Origin: Megaustenia siamemsis
Taxonomy: Eukaryota; Mollusca; Gastropoda; Stylommatophora; Ariophantidae
Assembly: GCA_032433765.1 (NCBI GenBank)
Contig: JAVIAB010000025.1
Location: 39,133,262 to 39,197,261 of the forward strand
Direction of reading: 5' to 3'
Length of the DNA: 64,000 nt
A program made the position numbers and the translations under genes. The notes beneath the pieces are model-generated. The model did no database searches. It had not been told where the DNA came from and was given only the letters and a program-made list of their open reading frames with translations. This document shows positions 44,338 through 56,440 of the stretch, piece after piece (positions within the stretch are counted from its first letter, which is position 1; each line of letters opens with the position of its first letter).

Positions 44338-45017
44338 TTATTCATATTGGGAGAGCACACTACGGTATGTAGACTTGATGGTAAAGCTGGTACGAAAGTC
44401 CTCATACGGTATCTCTGGGCTGGACGCGTAGTACGTAATGTGCTTTGTGTGTGCTATGTTGCCAAGGTCGTACTTTGGGTTCTCGACATACTCGTTACGG
44501 TCGAATGTGCTGTCGGGAGAGATTGTCAAGAGATTGCCAGAATATGCCCAAGAACTGAATTTGAGAGTGCAGTTGACACTTGAGATTTGGTGGTTGAGAT
44601 TTGAGAGGTCGCAGGACACTCGTATTGGGAGAAATCGAACCCAGTGCACTAATCCAGTGTTGTCGACGAGAGCTAAATTGGGGGACAAATCTTCTTGCAT
44701 CTTGATGTTGTTGACAGGGATAATGTCTGGAGTCCAGAGATAGTTTGCTGGAACTCTCACATCCGAGTGATTGAGTTTTTCCTCTTTCAAATCCCAGGCC
44801 AGTGCTTTGTTCTCCCACGCTAAAGTCAGCCAGATTAAAACCTCGACCTCGTCTCGTTTAACGTCAACATCGATTATGTTCACGAGACTAACTGAGATGG
44901 TGACATTCACTGGACCACTTTCATTCTCAGGGATCGGGATGACGTCATTTTTGCTGACACGTTTCAAGTGGTTTATCACAGACGTGTACTCCAAGTTGAC
45001 GTCACTTGATGACGTTG
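44338..45017 (-). CDS. acetylcholine-binding protein-like 2, exon 2 (ligand-binding domain, lacks vicinal Cys)
   Basis: Paralogue of 23958-24631, starting after the same acceptor (CTTCTTACAG, 45017) in the same phase and open to TAA. Keeps 'LWTPDIIPVNN', loop D-like 'WLTLAW', loop B 'SWAYSGNLL' and the disulfide Cys-loop, here 'CDLSNLNHQISSVNC' with 13 residues between cysteines (receptor-like spacing). Loop C reads 'YYASSPEIPYED': both vicinal cysteines are replaced by Ser-Ser and three residues are inserted. In AChBP and receptor alpha subunits that Cys pair caps the agonist, so this subunit should not form a principal face of the usual kind, though it could serve as a complementary face or have a new ligand. 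The frame is clean, which argues against simple decay. Exon 1 candidates lie at 48136, 52389 and 56634. Confidence 0.88.
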
Positions 45018-45479
45018 CTGTAAGAAGCAGAGATCACATTAAGTTTGTAAGGGACAAACATGAATAAAAGTGAACGCCCATAACAAAAAACAATCTGATG
45101 TCTCAAAAATGGAATTAATTAAAATTCAGTATTTGTGTGAACTCAAATGCCGAAATTAAAAAAAAATTATCCTGATTTTTCAAAAAAAAAGTTAGCAATT
45201 TATTCTTTACGGAACGTTGCCAGCATTTTTTGGCTGAGGAATTGTCTAGGCCAGCGGTTCTGAAACTGTCCTTTACCGCGGGCCCTTGTTGAATATCTTA
45301 TGTAGTCGCGGACCACTAAGATTCTACGTCCACACTAAATTTCTTATTTTTTACGAATTATTTTTTATGTGTGATTTTTTTATTACTTCATTATCCCTTT
45401 CCATTTTGCAATACAATATACTGTTTTTGAAATCTTCGCAACACCAAACCACGTACGTCTGTAGAATATTGACATAATT

Positions 45480-45745
45480 CATTCATTAAATTTATGATAG
45501 AATATTGATATAATTCATTTTTTAATTGGATGATAGAATATTGATATAATTAATTCATTAATTTGATGATAGAATATTGATATAATTAATTCATACATTT
45601 GATGATAGAATATTGATATAATTAATTGATACATTTGATGATAGAATATTAATATAATTAATTCATTAATTTGATGATAGAATATTGATATAATTCATTA
45701 ATTAATTTGATGATAGAATATTGATATAATTCATTCATTAATTGG
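45480..45745. repeat. ~36-bp AT-rich minisatellite (array unit 0)
   Basis: Units TGATAGAATATTGATATAAT plus TAATTCATTAATTTGA. Copies in the other array units are at 49715-50030 and 53965-54285. It lies at the 3' end of the adjoining LINE family A tail. Confidence 0.93.
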
Positions 45746-46090
45746 GTGCCGTCTCCACATTAAAGCGTGGCTACCATGGAGCGCCTTTTTACTCTATCTC
45801 TTGTCTTGATGGTGCACATTGTCATAGGTTCACCTGTCCATCTTTTGATGTTATCTACCCACTGTAGTCTTGGTCTATATCTTCCTCGTCTGTCCTGTAC
45901 CTTACCTTCCAAGATGACTTTTAAAAGGGTATTATGTCTGGTCACATATCCACACAAATTCCGTTGTCTTCTTTCAAATAATGTTATGAAGTTCTATTTT
46001 AGCTTTATCAGCTGATTCAGAAATACCTTGTTTGTCGTCTTTTCTTTCCACCAAATTCTCTTCATTTTTCTGTCATCATCATCATCATCA
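45746..46090 (-). mobile_element. LINE family A tail (array unit 0)
   Basis: Reverse-strand tail with 'GYVTRHNTLLKVILEGKVQD', 'YRPRLQWVDNIKRWT' and 'RDRVKRRSMVATL'. Counterparts at 50031-50375 and 54286-54628 differ at about one base in 20. Confidence 0.78.
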
Positions 46091-46099
46091 TCAAGTGTA

Positions 46100-46480
46100 A
46101 TCTCCGCAGTAAGTGTAATCGTTGGTGTCGTATTACATATCAACCTGTATAGATGACTGCAGCTTCCTCATCGGTGTTATCCCAGATGAGACCGTTGACC
46201 TCCGCACTGACCACGATTGAGTTCTGTTCCCTACAACATGAGAGTAAACGGCCCTTTTCGTCTTGTCAGGCGGTCTAGTCGAGGCTATTGTGTATTTTTG
46301 TTTAGGTATTGTTTTTTGCCGAGCAGCTTCTCTCGTGGCTAATTCAACCAATGTTTGACAAACACACACGGCCACAGAATGAACAAGTCAGACCCACTGA
46401 TCCACACACAGGCTTTTCCATTTTTTTTTCGTGAGTCTTTTCTCTTGTAAGTTTTAAAAAGGAGAGTAAAGCCACAAAAA
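46100..46480 (-). mobile_element. LINE family G fragment with zinc-finger-like C-terminus (unit 0)
   Basis: Minus strand has 'QTLVELATREAARQK' and, in the better copies (50780-50578), 'CSFCGRVCLSNIGRISHERSC'. Related to 19820-20040. Counterparts at 50375-50760 and 54630-55018. Confidence 0.6.
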
Positions 46481-46489
46481 AACCGAAGT

Positions 46490-47130
46490 TAAAAAATCTC
46501 ATCGCCTGTGGCAGGATTCAAATCTCACGCTTGGCAGACAGAATAGTCAAAGAAGACAGTGGTGCATACGTCACGACCATGAGTAGCGTGACTATGGAGG
46601 TGATGGCAGCGACCAGAGCATTCATATAGTTAGAGCCACAAGACTACACCCACGCCTGTATACTGAATGATTCGATGAGCATGATACAAAAAATGGAGGC
46701 GGTTTCTGTACGCTTGCAATAGTTAGAGTCATTGCAGAAGTAAAAAATACATAAGGTCACCTTTGTCTATGTACTTGGACATGCGGGTGTACGGGGAAAT
46801 GAAAGAGCGGACAGGTTGGCTAGCTGCGCTATTGTTGAGGACGGTCAACCAATGGATCAGGTGGACATCACCAATGCCCTCCGAGATGTGGGAAGAGCAC
46901 AGGATTTAGACAACCACAAATTAACGTCACTCCTTCGGATGAAAGAGATGGGAGTTAAGATGGGCACAGCCGAAAAACGAGAAACGTTGTGGGCGTGTAA
47001 GAAGACTGATTAACCAAAGCAGAACTGGAGTCGTCATTCGTTGGACACTGCGGAACTTGTTGAGGAGGGGATCTGAGCACCTATGGACATATTCAGAGTG
47101 CAATGATGGTGACGCGCAAATAATTCAATA
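46490..47130 (+). mobile_element. LINE RNase H domain and C-terminus (unit 0)
   Basis: Plus-strand frames give 'MSSVTMEVMAATRA' , 'HACILNDSMSMIQKM', 'VTFVYVLGHAGVRGNERADR', then 'NALRDVGRAQDLDNHKLTSL' and 'HLWTYSECNDGD'. The 'GHAGVRGNERAD' stretch is the RNase H signature (His and last Asp catalytic). Interrupted by several stops. Copies: 50760-51405, 55018-55660 and, partial, 58640-59020. Confidence 0.8.
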
Positions 47131-47139
47131 ACTCAATAT

Positions 47140-47930
47140 GACAATTTTAATGCCATCAAAAGTATACTAACATCAAAACAAATAACACCAGGGCTTAAAC
47201 TAAGAATAGCAAAATGTTACATATTCTCAATATTCCTGCACGGTGCAGAAACATGTGCATTAGACAAGAAAGCAGAACTGAGAATTGAAGCCTTTGAAAT
47301 GTGCATTTATAGAAGAATAGGTAGAAAAGTAGAAGCTGAGGTAGAATTGGATGGAAAGAAAAGAAAACAAACGATGAAGTTTTAAAACAACTAAAAATGA
47401 AAAGAGAACTACTAAACACAATTTGAACAAGACAAATGTCATTTTTGGGCCATGTTAAAAGACACAACAGCCTAGTGGTTTCAATGTACTCGTGGTTGGA
47501 AAAAAAATACCCCCACGGTCGACCCAGTCGTTCGGAGAAATGGGTACCAGGGTATTACCCTGGGAAGGTGAGGAATGTCGCCTCGCATCGTGAGTTTCGA
47601 TGCTTGAAGCGACACTATACAGAATTCTCCGAACATTTCTGGATAGGTGACCGAGCACATATGGGTGGAAACTCGTGTGCTAAGACGCCGGTTCAAGTCT
47701 CGTAATTTACCGCTACTTTTACCTTACACTACAGCCTACTAAAAGTAGTATTGGAAGGGAAAATACAAGGTAAAAGAGGCAGAGGCAGGACTAACATGGA
47801 CGAGTAACATCAAAAGATGGACAACTCAACCTATAACAATCTGCACCATCAAAGCAAGAGACAGAGTGGAATGGCGCTCCATGGTATCCAATCTTTGATA
47901 CGGAGACGACACTCGATGATGATGAATAAC
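47140..47930 (+). mobile_element. LINE family A 3' region with an inserted 256-bp repeat (unit 0)
   Basis: Blocks 'MSFLGHVKRHNSL' before and 'RGRG' , 'IKRWTTQPIT' after the insertion. Ends CACTCGATGATGATG. Counterparts at 51420-52185 and 55670-56440. Confidence 0.8.
47475..47730 (+). mobile_element. 256-bp interspersed repeat with tRNA-like 3' part
   Basis: Flanked by an 8-bp duplication ACAGCCTA (47467-47474 and 47731-47738). Its 3' quarter has GGTGACCGAGCACATATGGG and GGTTCAAGTCTCG, spaced like A and B boxes of a Ser/Leu-type tRNA. Counterparts at 51731-51986 and about 55984-56240. Being in the duplicated unit, the three are one insertion event. Confidence 0.7.
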
Positions 47931-48135
47931 AAAAATCAGATTCAGCAACAAATAATGTCTTGTATCAACAAACAAGATTATAATGTGTAACTTTAAAACA
48001 TGTACCACACTATAGGAACACGCTAACTTATCTCAAGAAACACATTCAAACATTTTTTTTTAAAAACATCAAATTGGTATCAAATTGACTTAATATCAAA
48101 AAAAAAAAATCATCAATTTAACATCAAAATGATAC

Positions 48136-48175
48136 CTTGTAACAGTATCCAAAGGCCTACAAGAGCTAGAATCAT
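48136..48175 (-). CDS. AChBP-like 2, alternative exon 1, copy a
   Basis: 'MILALVGLWILLQ' plus one base before donor G|GTATCA: same length and phase as exon 1 of gene 1 and compatible with 45017. Its upstream TATA-like element is lost (GGTATTTTTTCG in place of GGTATTTAAG...), so it may not be transcribed from its own promoter. Nearest of three copies to exon 2 (intron would be ~3.1 kb). Confidence 0.7.
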
Positions 48176-48663
48176 TTTACCCTCCGATGTTGGCTAGTCA
48201 CTCGCTTGTGAATTGTGAAGTGAAAACATTCAAACCTGACGAAAAAAATACCTAGACCTGGTCTCGATAATGACTGCCATTAAGGTCTCACTTCTGGTCA
48301 CCTGCCGTGAAATTTGATGAGCGTTTACAAAAATCATTGATATTTTTTTAGATAACAAGACAGTAAATGGCTAGATAAGAGGGATTGTTTCAGCATATGT
48401 GTACAAGTTACACCACAATCAAAGATATACCAACAATTTACCAAATTGTGCTCCAGCAAGTGTAGAATATAACAATGGGCATCAGCTGGGACTAAGGGAG
48501 AATGTATGTTTTTTGCAGCATCTGACACAATTAACTCTCTTTGATAATATTCCTACGCTAGTTTGCTGCGAATTTTGTGACCTTTGACGTGGCTGAACTT
48601 TTGTCATTGTGACCAACTGTTGCACTTTTATTTTCTTATTCTGCATTGTTTGTCCGCCCTTCG

Positions 48664-49375
48664 TCATCATCATCGTGTGCCTTCTCCGCAACGAAGGTTG
48701 GCTACCATGGATCGCCATTCTACTCTGTTTCTTGCTTTGATGGTGCAGGCTGACATAGATTGATTGACTTGTCAATCTTTTGATGTTACTCGTCCATGTT
48801 AGTCTTGGTCTACCTCTGCCTCTTTTACCTTGTATTTTTCCTTCCAATATTACTTGTAGTAGGCTGTTGTGTCTTTTAACATGCCCCAAAAATTTCATTT
48901 GTCTTGTCTTAATTGTGTTTAGTAGTTCTCTTTTATTTTCATTTGTTTTAAAACTTTATCGTTTGTTATCTTTTCATTCCATCCAATTCTACCATTCTTC
49001 TATAAATCCACATTTCAAAGGCTTCAATTTTCTGTTCTTTTTTCTTGTCTAATGTCCATGTTTCTGACACCATACAGGAATATTGAGAAGACTTAACATT
49101 TTGCCATTCTTAGTTTCAGCCCTGCCGATATTTGTTTTGTTGTTAGTATATTTTTCATGGCATTAAAATTACTTTTTCCCATACCTATTCTTTTGTTTAT
49201 TTCAGTTTTGCATTTTCCATCATTGGTTGTAATATGTCCCAGGTTGTTGTAGCTCTGGACTGTCTCCAGATGTATTCCCTCAACTGTGATATTTAATTGT
49301 AGGTCTTGAGAATTGTCTTTGTTTATTATAATAGTTTTAGTCTTTTTGATATTCATTTCTAGTCCATATTTATTA
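48664..49375 (-). mobile_element. LINE family A fragment where a second AChBP exon 2 would be expected
   Basis: Minus-strand frames 49416-49093 ('NKYGLEMNIKKTKTIIINKD', 'VQSYNNLGHITTNDGKCKTE') and 48898-48700 ('MKFLGHVKRHNSLLQVILEG', 'RGRGRPRLTW'). It ends where AChBP intron sequence (AAAATTCAGTATTTGTGTGA) starts. Identical arrangement at 52915-53630. Confidence 0.85.
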
Positions 49376-49714
49376 AAATTCAGTATTTGTGTGAACTCAA
49401 ATGCCGAAATAAACAAAAATTATCATGATTTAAAAAAAAAAGTAAGTATCTTATTCTTTACGGAACGTTGCCAGCATTTTTTGGCTGTGAAATTGTCTAG
49501 GCCAGCGGTTCTGAAACTGTCCTTTACCGCGGGCCCTTGTTGAATATCTTATGTAGTTGCGAGGTATTAAGATTCAACGTCCACTCTAAATTTCTTATTT
49601 TTTACGAATTATTTTTTATGTGTGTTTTTTTATTCCTTCATTATCCCTTTCAATTTAGCAATACAATATACTGTTTTTGAAATCTTCGCAACACCAAACC
49701 ACGGACGTCTGTAG

Positions 49715-50030
49715 AATATTGACATAATTGATTCATTAATTTGATGATAGAATATTGATATAATTGATTCATTAATTTAGTGATATAATATTGACATAAT
49801 TCTATCATTAATTCGATGATAGAATATTTTAAATAATTAATTCATTAAATTGATGATAGAATATTGATATAATTAATTCATTAATTTGATGATAGAATAT
49901 TGATATAATTCATTCATTAATTTAGTGATAGAATATTGATATAATTCATTCATTAATTTAGTGATAGAATATTGATATAATTAATTCATTAATTTAGTGA
50001 TAGAATATTGATATAATTCATTTATTAATT
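49715..50030. repeat. ~36-bp AT-rich minisatellite (array unit 1)
   Basis: Longer version of 45480-45745; near-identical to 53965-54285. Confidence 0.93.
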
Positions 50031-51405
50031 GGGTGCCGTCTCCACATCAAAGCTTAGTTACCAAGGAGCGTCATTTTACTCTGTCTCTTGTATTGATGGT
50101 GCACATTGTCATAGGTTCACCTGTCCATCTTTTGATGTTATCTACCCACTGTAGTTTTGGTCTGTCTCTTCATCGCCTACCCTGTACCTTACCTTCCAAG
50201 ATGACTTTCAAAAGGGTATTATGTTTGTTCATATATCCACAAAAATTCCGTTCTCTTTTTTCGAATAATGTTTTGAATTTCTATTTTAACATTATCAACT
50301 GATTCAGAAATACCTTGTTTGTCGTCTTTTCTTTTCACGAAATTCTCTTCATTTTTCTACCATCATCATCATCAAGTGTAATCTCCGCAGTAAGTGTAAT
50401 CTTTGGTGTCGTATTACATATCAACCTGTATAGATAACTGCATCTTCCTCATCGGTGTTATCCCAGATGATACCCTTGACCTCCACATTGACCACGACTG
50501 AGTTCTGTTCCCTACAACAGAAGAGTAAACGGCTCTTTTGGTCTTGTCAGACGGTCTAGTGGAGGCTATTGTGTATTTTATTTAGGTATTGTTTTTGTCG
50601 AGCAGCTTCTCTCGTGGCTAATTCTACCAATGTTTGACAAACACACACGGCCACAGAATGAACAAGTCAGACCCACTGATCCACACACAGGCTTTTCCAT
50701 CTTTTTTCGTGAGTCTTTTCTCTTGTAAGTTTTAAAAAGGAGAGTAAAGCCACAAAAAACCGAAGTTAAAAATCTCATCGCCTGTGGCAGGATTCAAATC
50801 TCACGCTTGGCAGACAGAATAGTCAAAGAAGACAGTGGTGTATACGTCACGACCATGAGTAGCGTGACTATGGAGGTGATGGCAGTGACCAGGGCATTCA
50901 TATAGTTAGAGTCACAAGACTACACCCACGCCTGTATACTGAATGATTCGATGAGCATGATAAAAAAAATGGAGACGGGTTCTGTACGCTTGCAATAGTT
51001 AGAGTCATTGCAGAAGTAAAAAATACGTTAGGTCACCTTTGTCTATGTACTTGGACATGCGGGAGTACGGGGAAATGAAAGAGCGGGCAGGTTGGCTAGC
51101 TGCGCTATTGTTGAGGACGGTCAACCAATGGATCGGGTGGACATCACTATTGCCCTCCGAGATGTGGGAAGAGCACAGGAATTATACAACCACAAATTAA
51201 CGTCACTCCTTCGGATGAAAAAGATGGGAGTTAAGATGGGCACAGCCAAAAACGAGAAACTTTGTGGGCGTGTAAGAAGACTGATTAACCAAAGCAGAAC
51301 TGGAGTCGTCATTCGTTGGACACTGCGGAACTTGCTAAGGAGGGGATCTGAGCACCTATGGACATATTCAGAGTGCAATGATGGTGACCCGCAAATAATT
51401 CAATA
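50031..51405. mobile_element. LINE A (-), LINE G (-) and RNase H (+) remnants, unit 1
   Basis: Same order as 45746-47130. The RNase H portion includes frame 51092-51406 with 'NQSRTGVVIRWTLRNLLRRG' and 'HLWTYSECNDGD'. Confidence 0.8.
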
Positions 51406-51639
51406 ATTCAATAACTCAATTTTAATGCCATGAAAAGTATACTAACATTAAGAGAAATAACACCACGGCTTTAACTAAGAATAACAAAATGTTACATATT
51501 CTCAATATTCATGCACGTTGCAGAAACAAGGACATTAGACAAGAAAGCAGAGCTGAGAATAGAAGCCTTTGAAATGTGCATTTATAGAAGAAATTGGTAG
51601 AATTGGATGGATAGAGAAGAAAGCAAACGATGAAGTTTT

Positions 51640-54600
51640 AAAACAACTAAAAATGAAAAGAGAACTACTAAACACAATTTGAACAAGACAAATGTCATTT
51701 TTGGGCCATGTTAAAAGACACAACAGCCTAGTGGTTTCAATGTACTCGTGGTTGGAAAAAAAATACCCCCACGGTCGACCCAGTCGTTCGGAGAAATGGG
51801 TACCAGGGTATTACCCTGGGAAGGTGAGGAATGTCGCCTCGCATCGTGAGTTTCGATGCTTGAAGCGACACTATACAGAATTCTCCGAACATTTCTGGAT
51901 AGGTGACCGAGCACATATGGGTGGAAACTCGTGTGCTAAGACGCCGGTTCAAGTCTCGTAATTTACCGCTACTTTTACCTTACACTACAGCCTACTAAAA
52001 GTAGTATTGGAAGGGAAAATACAAGGTAAAAGAGGCAGAGGCAGGACTAACATGGACGAGTAACATCAAAAGATGGACAACTCAACCTATAACAATCTGC
52101 ACCATCAAAGCAAGAGACAGAGTGGAATGGCGCTCCATGGTATCCAATCTTTGATACGGAGACGACACTCGATGATGATGAATAACAAAAATCAGATTCA
52201 GCAACAAATAATGTCTTGTATCAACAAACAAGATTATAATGTGTAACTTTAAAACATGTACCACACTATAGAAACACGCTAACTTATCTCAAGAAACACA
52301 TTCAAACATTTTTTTTTAAAAACATCAAATTGGTATCAAATTGACTTAAGATCAAAAAAAAATCATCAATTTAACATCAAAATGATACCTTGTAACAGTA
52401 TCCAAAGGCCTACAAGAGCTAGAATCATTTTACCCTCCGATGTTGGCTAGTCACTCGCTTGTGAATTGTGAAGTGAAAACATTCAAACCTGACGAAAAAA
52501 TACCTAGACCTGGTCTCGATAATGACTGCCATTAAGGTCTCACTTCTGGTCACCTGCCGTGAAATTTGATGAGCGTTTACAAAAATCATTGATATTTTTT
52601 TAGATAACAAGACAGTAAATGGCTAGATAAGAGGGATTGTTTCAGCATATGTGTACAAGTTACACCACAATCAAAGATATACCAACAATTTACCAAATTG
52701 TGCTCCAGCAAGTGTAGAATATAACAATGGGCATCAGCTGGGACTAAGGGAGAATGTATGTTTTTTGCAGCATCTGACACAATTAACTCTCTTTGATAAT
52801 ATTCCTACGCTAGTTTGCTGCGAATTTTGTGACCTTTGACGTGGCTGAACTTTTGTCATTGTGACCAACTGTTGCACTTTTATTTTCTTATTCTGCATTG
52901 TTTGTCCGCCCTTCGTCATCATCATCGTGTGCCTTCTCCGCAACGAAGGTTGGCTACCATGGATCGCCATTCTACTCTGTTTCTTGCTTTGATGGTGCAG
53001 GCTGACATAGATTGATTGACTTGTCAATCTTTTGATGTTACTCGTCCATGTTAGTCTTGGTCTACCTCTGCCTCTTTTACCTTGTATTTTTCCTTCCAAT
53101 ATTACTTGTAGTAGGCTGTTGTGTCTTTTAACATGCCCCAAAAATTTCATTTGTCTTGTCTTAATTGTGTTTAGTAGTTCTCTTTTTATTTTCATTTGTT
53201 TTAAAACTTTATCGTTTGTTATCTTTTCATTCCATCCAATTCTACCATTCTTCTATAAATCCACATTTCAAAGGCTTCAATTTTCTGTTCTTTTTTCTTG
53301 TCTAATGTCCATGTTTCTGACACCATACAGGAATATTGAGAAGACTTAACATTTTGCCATTCTTAGTTTCAGCCCTGCCGATATTTGTTTTGTTGTTAGT
53401 ATATTTTTCATGGCATTAAAATTACTTTTTCCCATACCTATTCTTTTGTTTATTTCAGTTTTGCATTTTCCATCATTGGTTGTAATATGTCCCAGGTTGT
53501 TGTAGCTCTGGACTGTCTCCAGATGTATTCCCTCAACTGTGATATTTAATTGTAGGTCTTGAGAATTGTCTTTGTTTATTATAATAGTTTTAGTCTTTTT
53601 GATATTCATTTCTAGTCCATATTTATTAAAATTCAGTATTTGTGTGAACTCAAATGCCGAAATAAACAAAAATTATCATGATTTAAAAAAAAAAGTAAGT
53701 ATCTTATTCTTTACGGAACGTTGCCAGCATTTTTTGGCTGTGAAATTGTCTAGGCCAGCGGTTCTGAAACTGTCCTTTACCGCGGGCCCTTGTTGAATAT
53801 CTTATGTAGTTGCGAGGTATTAAGATTCAACGTCCACTCTAAATTTCTTATTTTTTACGAATTATTTTTTATGTGTGTTTTTTTATTCCTTCATTATCCC
53901 TTTCAATTTAGCAATACAATATACTGTTTTTGAAATCTTCGCAACACCAAACCACGGACGTCTGTAGAATATTGACATAATTGATTCATTAATTTGATGA
54001 TAGAATATTGATATAATTGATTCATTAATTTAGTGATATAATATTGACATAATTCTATCATTAATTCGATGATAGAATATTTTAAATAATTAATTCATTA
54101 AATTGATGATAGAATATTGATATAATTAATTCATTAATTTGATGATAGAATATTGATATAATTCATTCATTAATTTAGTGATAGAATATTGATATAATTC
54201 ATTCATTAATTTAGTGATAGAATATTGATATAATTAATTCATTAATTTAGTGATAGAATATTGATATAATTCATTTATTAATTGGGTGCCGTTTCCACAT
54301 CAAAGCTTAGTTACCAAGGAGCGTCATTTTACTCTGTCTCTTGTATTGATGGTGCACATTGTCATAGGTTCACCTGTCCATCTTTTGATGTTATCTACCC
54401 ACTGTAGTTTTGGTCTGTCTCTTCATCGCCTACCCTGTACCTTACCTTCCAAGATGACTTTCAAAAGGGTATTATGTTTGTTCATATATCCACAAAAATT
54501 CCGTTCTCTTTTTTCGAATAATGTTTTGAATTTCTATTTTAACATTATCAACTGATTCAGAAATACCTTGTTTGTCGTCTTTTCTTTTCACGAAATTCTC

Positions 54601-55900
54601 TTCATTTTTCTACCATCATCATCATCAAGTGTAATCTCCGCAGTAAGTGTAATCTTTGGTGTCGTATTACATATCAACCTGTATAGATAACTGCATCTTC
54701 CTCATCGGTGTTATCCCAGATGATACCCTTGACCTCCACATTGACCACGACTGAGTTCTGTTCCCTACAACAGAAGAGTAAACGGCTCTTTTGGTCTTGT
54801 CAGACGGTCTAGTGGAGGCTATTGTGTATTTTATTTAGGTATTGTTTTTGTCGAGCAGCTTCTCTCGTGGCTAATTCTACCAATGTTTGACAAACACACA
54901 CGGCCACAGAATGAACAAGTCAGACCCACTGATCCACACACAGGCTTTTCCATCTTTTTTCGTGAGTCTTTTCTCTTGTAAGTTTTAAAAAGGAGAGTAA
55001 AGCCACAAAAAACCGAAGTTAAAAAATCTCATCGCCTGTGGCAGGATTCAAATCTCACGCTTGGCAGACAGAATAGTCAAAGAAGACAGTGGTGTATACG
55101 TCACGACCATGAGTAGCGTGACTATGGAGGTGATGGCAGTGACCAGGGCATTCATATAGTTAGAGTCACAAGACTACACCCACGCCTGTATACTGAATGA
55201 TTCGATGAGCATGATAAAAAAAATGGAGACGGGTTCTGTACGCTTGCAATAGTTAGAGTCATTGCAGAAGTAAAAAATACGTTAGGTCACCTTTGTCTAT
55301 GTACTTGGACATGCGGGAGTACGGGGAAATGAAAGAGCGGGCAGGTTGGCTAGCTGCGCTATTGTTGAGGACGGTCAACCAATGGATCGGGTGGACATCA
55401 CTATTGCCCTCCGAGATGTGGGAAGAGCACAGGAATTATACAACCACAAATTAACGTCACTCCTTCGGATGAAAAAGATGGGAGTTAAGATGGGCACAGC
55501 CAAAAACGAGAAACTTTGTGGGCGTGTAAGAAGACTGATTAACCAAAGCAGAACTGGAGTCGTCATTCGTTGGACACTGCGGAACTTGCTAAGGAGGGGA
55601 TCTGAGCACCTATGGACATATTCAGAGTGCAATGATGGTGACCCGCAAATAATTCAATAATTCAATAACTCAATTTTAATGCCATGAAAAGTATACTAAC
55701 ATTAAGAGAAATAACACCACGGCTTTAACTAAGAATAACAAAATGTTACATATTCTCAATATTCATGCACGTTGCAGAAACAAGGACATTAGACAAGAAA
55801 GCAGAGCTGAGAATAGAAGCCTTTGAAATGTGCATTTATAGAAGAAATTGGTAGAATTGGATGGATAGAGAAGAAAGCAAACGATGAAGTTTTAAAACAA
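51640..55900. repeat. tandem segmental duplication, copy 2 (~4.25 kb)
   Basis: Near-identical to 47380-51640, including all nested insertions (LINE A with 256-bp repeat 51420-52185, LINE A fragment 52915-53630, minisatellite 53965-54285, RNase H 55018-55660). The high identity means the duplication is much younger than the insertions. Confidence 0.9.
52389..52428 (-). CDS. AChBP-like 2, alternative exon 1, copy b
   Basis: Identical to copy a: 'MILALVGLWILLQ' with donor G|GTATCA, and the same promoter deletion upstream. Splicing to 45017 would span ~7.4 kb. Confidence 0.65.
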
Positions 55901-56440
55901 CTAAAAATTAAAAGAGAACTACTAAACACAAGTTGACCAAACAAATGTCATTTTTGTGGCATGTTGAAAGACACAACGATCTAGTGGTTGCTATATACTC
56001 GTGGTTGGAAAAAAAAATACCCCCACGGTCGACCCAGCGGTAAGGGAGAAATGGGTACCAGGGATTTCTCTGGGATGGTGAGGAATGTCGCCTCGCATCG
56101 TGAGTTGCGATGCTTGAAGCGACACTATTCAGAATTCTCATAACACTTCTGGATGGGCGGCCGAGCACATATGGGTGGAAACTCGTGTGCTAAGACGCCG
56201 GTTCAAGTCTCGTACTTTACCTTTACTTTTACCTTACTCAACAGCCTACTAAAAGTAGTATTGGAAGGGAAAATACAAGGTAAAAGAGGCAGAAGTAGGA
56301 CTAACATGGACGAGTAACATCAAAAGATGGACAACTCAACCTATAACAATCTGCACCATCAAAGCAAGAGACAGAGTGGAATGGCGCTCCATGGTATCCA
56401 ATCTTTGATACGGAGACGACACTCGATGATGATGAATAAC
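55670..56440 (+). mobile_element. LINE family A with 256-bp repeat, unit 2 (diverged)
   Basis: Third version of 47140-47930, clearly diverged (for example CTAAAAATTAAAAG at 55909 and GACACAACGATC at 55970). Confidence 0.75.

Larger units (their letters stand above)
47380..51640. repeat. tandem segmental duplication, copy 1 (~4.25 kb)
   Basis: Offset of 4253-4256 bp to 51640-55900 throughout, with only homopolymer-length and rare base differences in what I compared. The unit covers LINE A (+) with its 256-bp insertion, a signal-peptide exon with upstream DNA, a LINE A (-) fragment and the intron part with RNase H. The edges are diverged (47300-47380, 55905-55930). Confidence 0.9.

Noticed and set aside
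48334..48528. 64-codon minus-strand frame conserved in three copies
   Set aside because: Conservation is explained by the segmental duplication; it lies upstream of the signal exon and has no domain.
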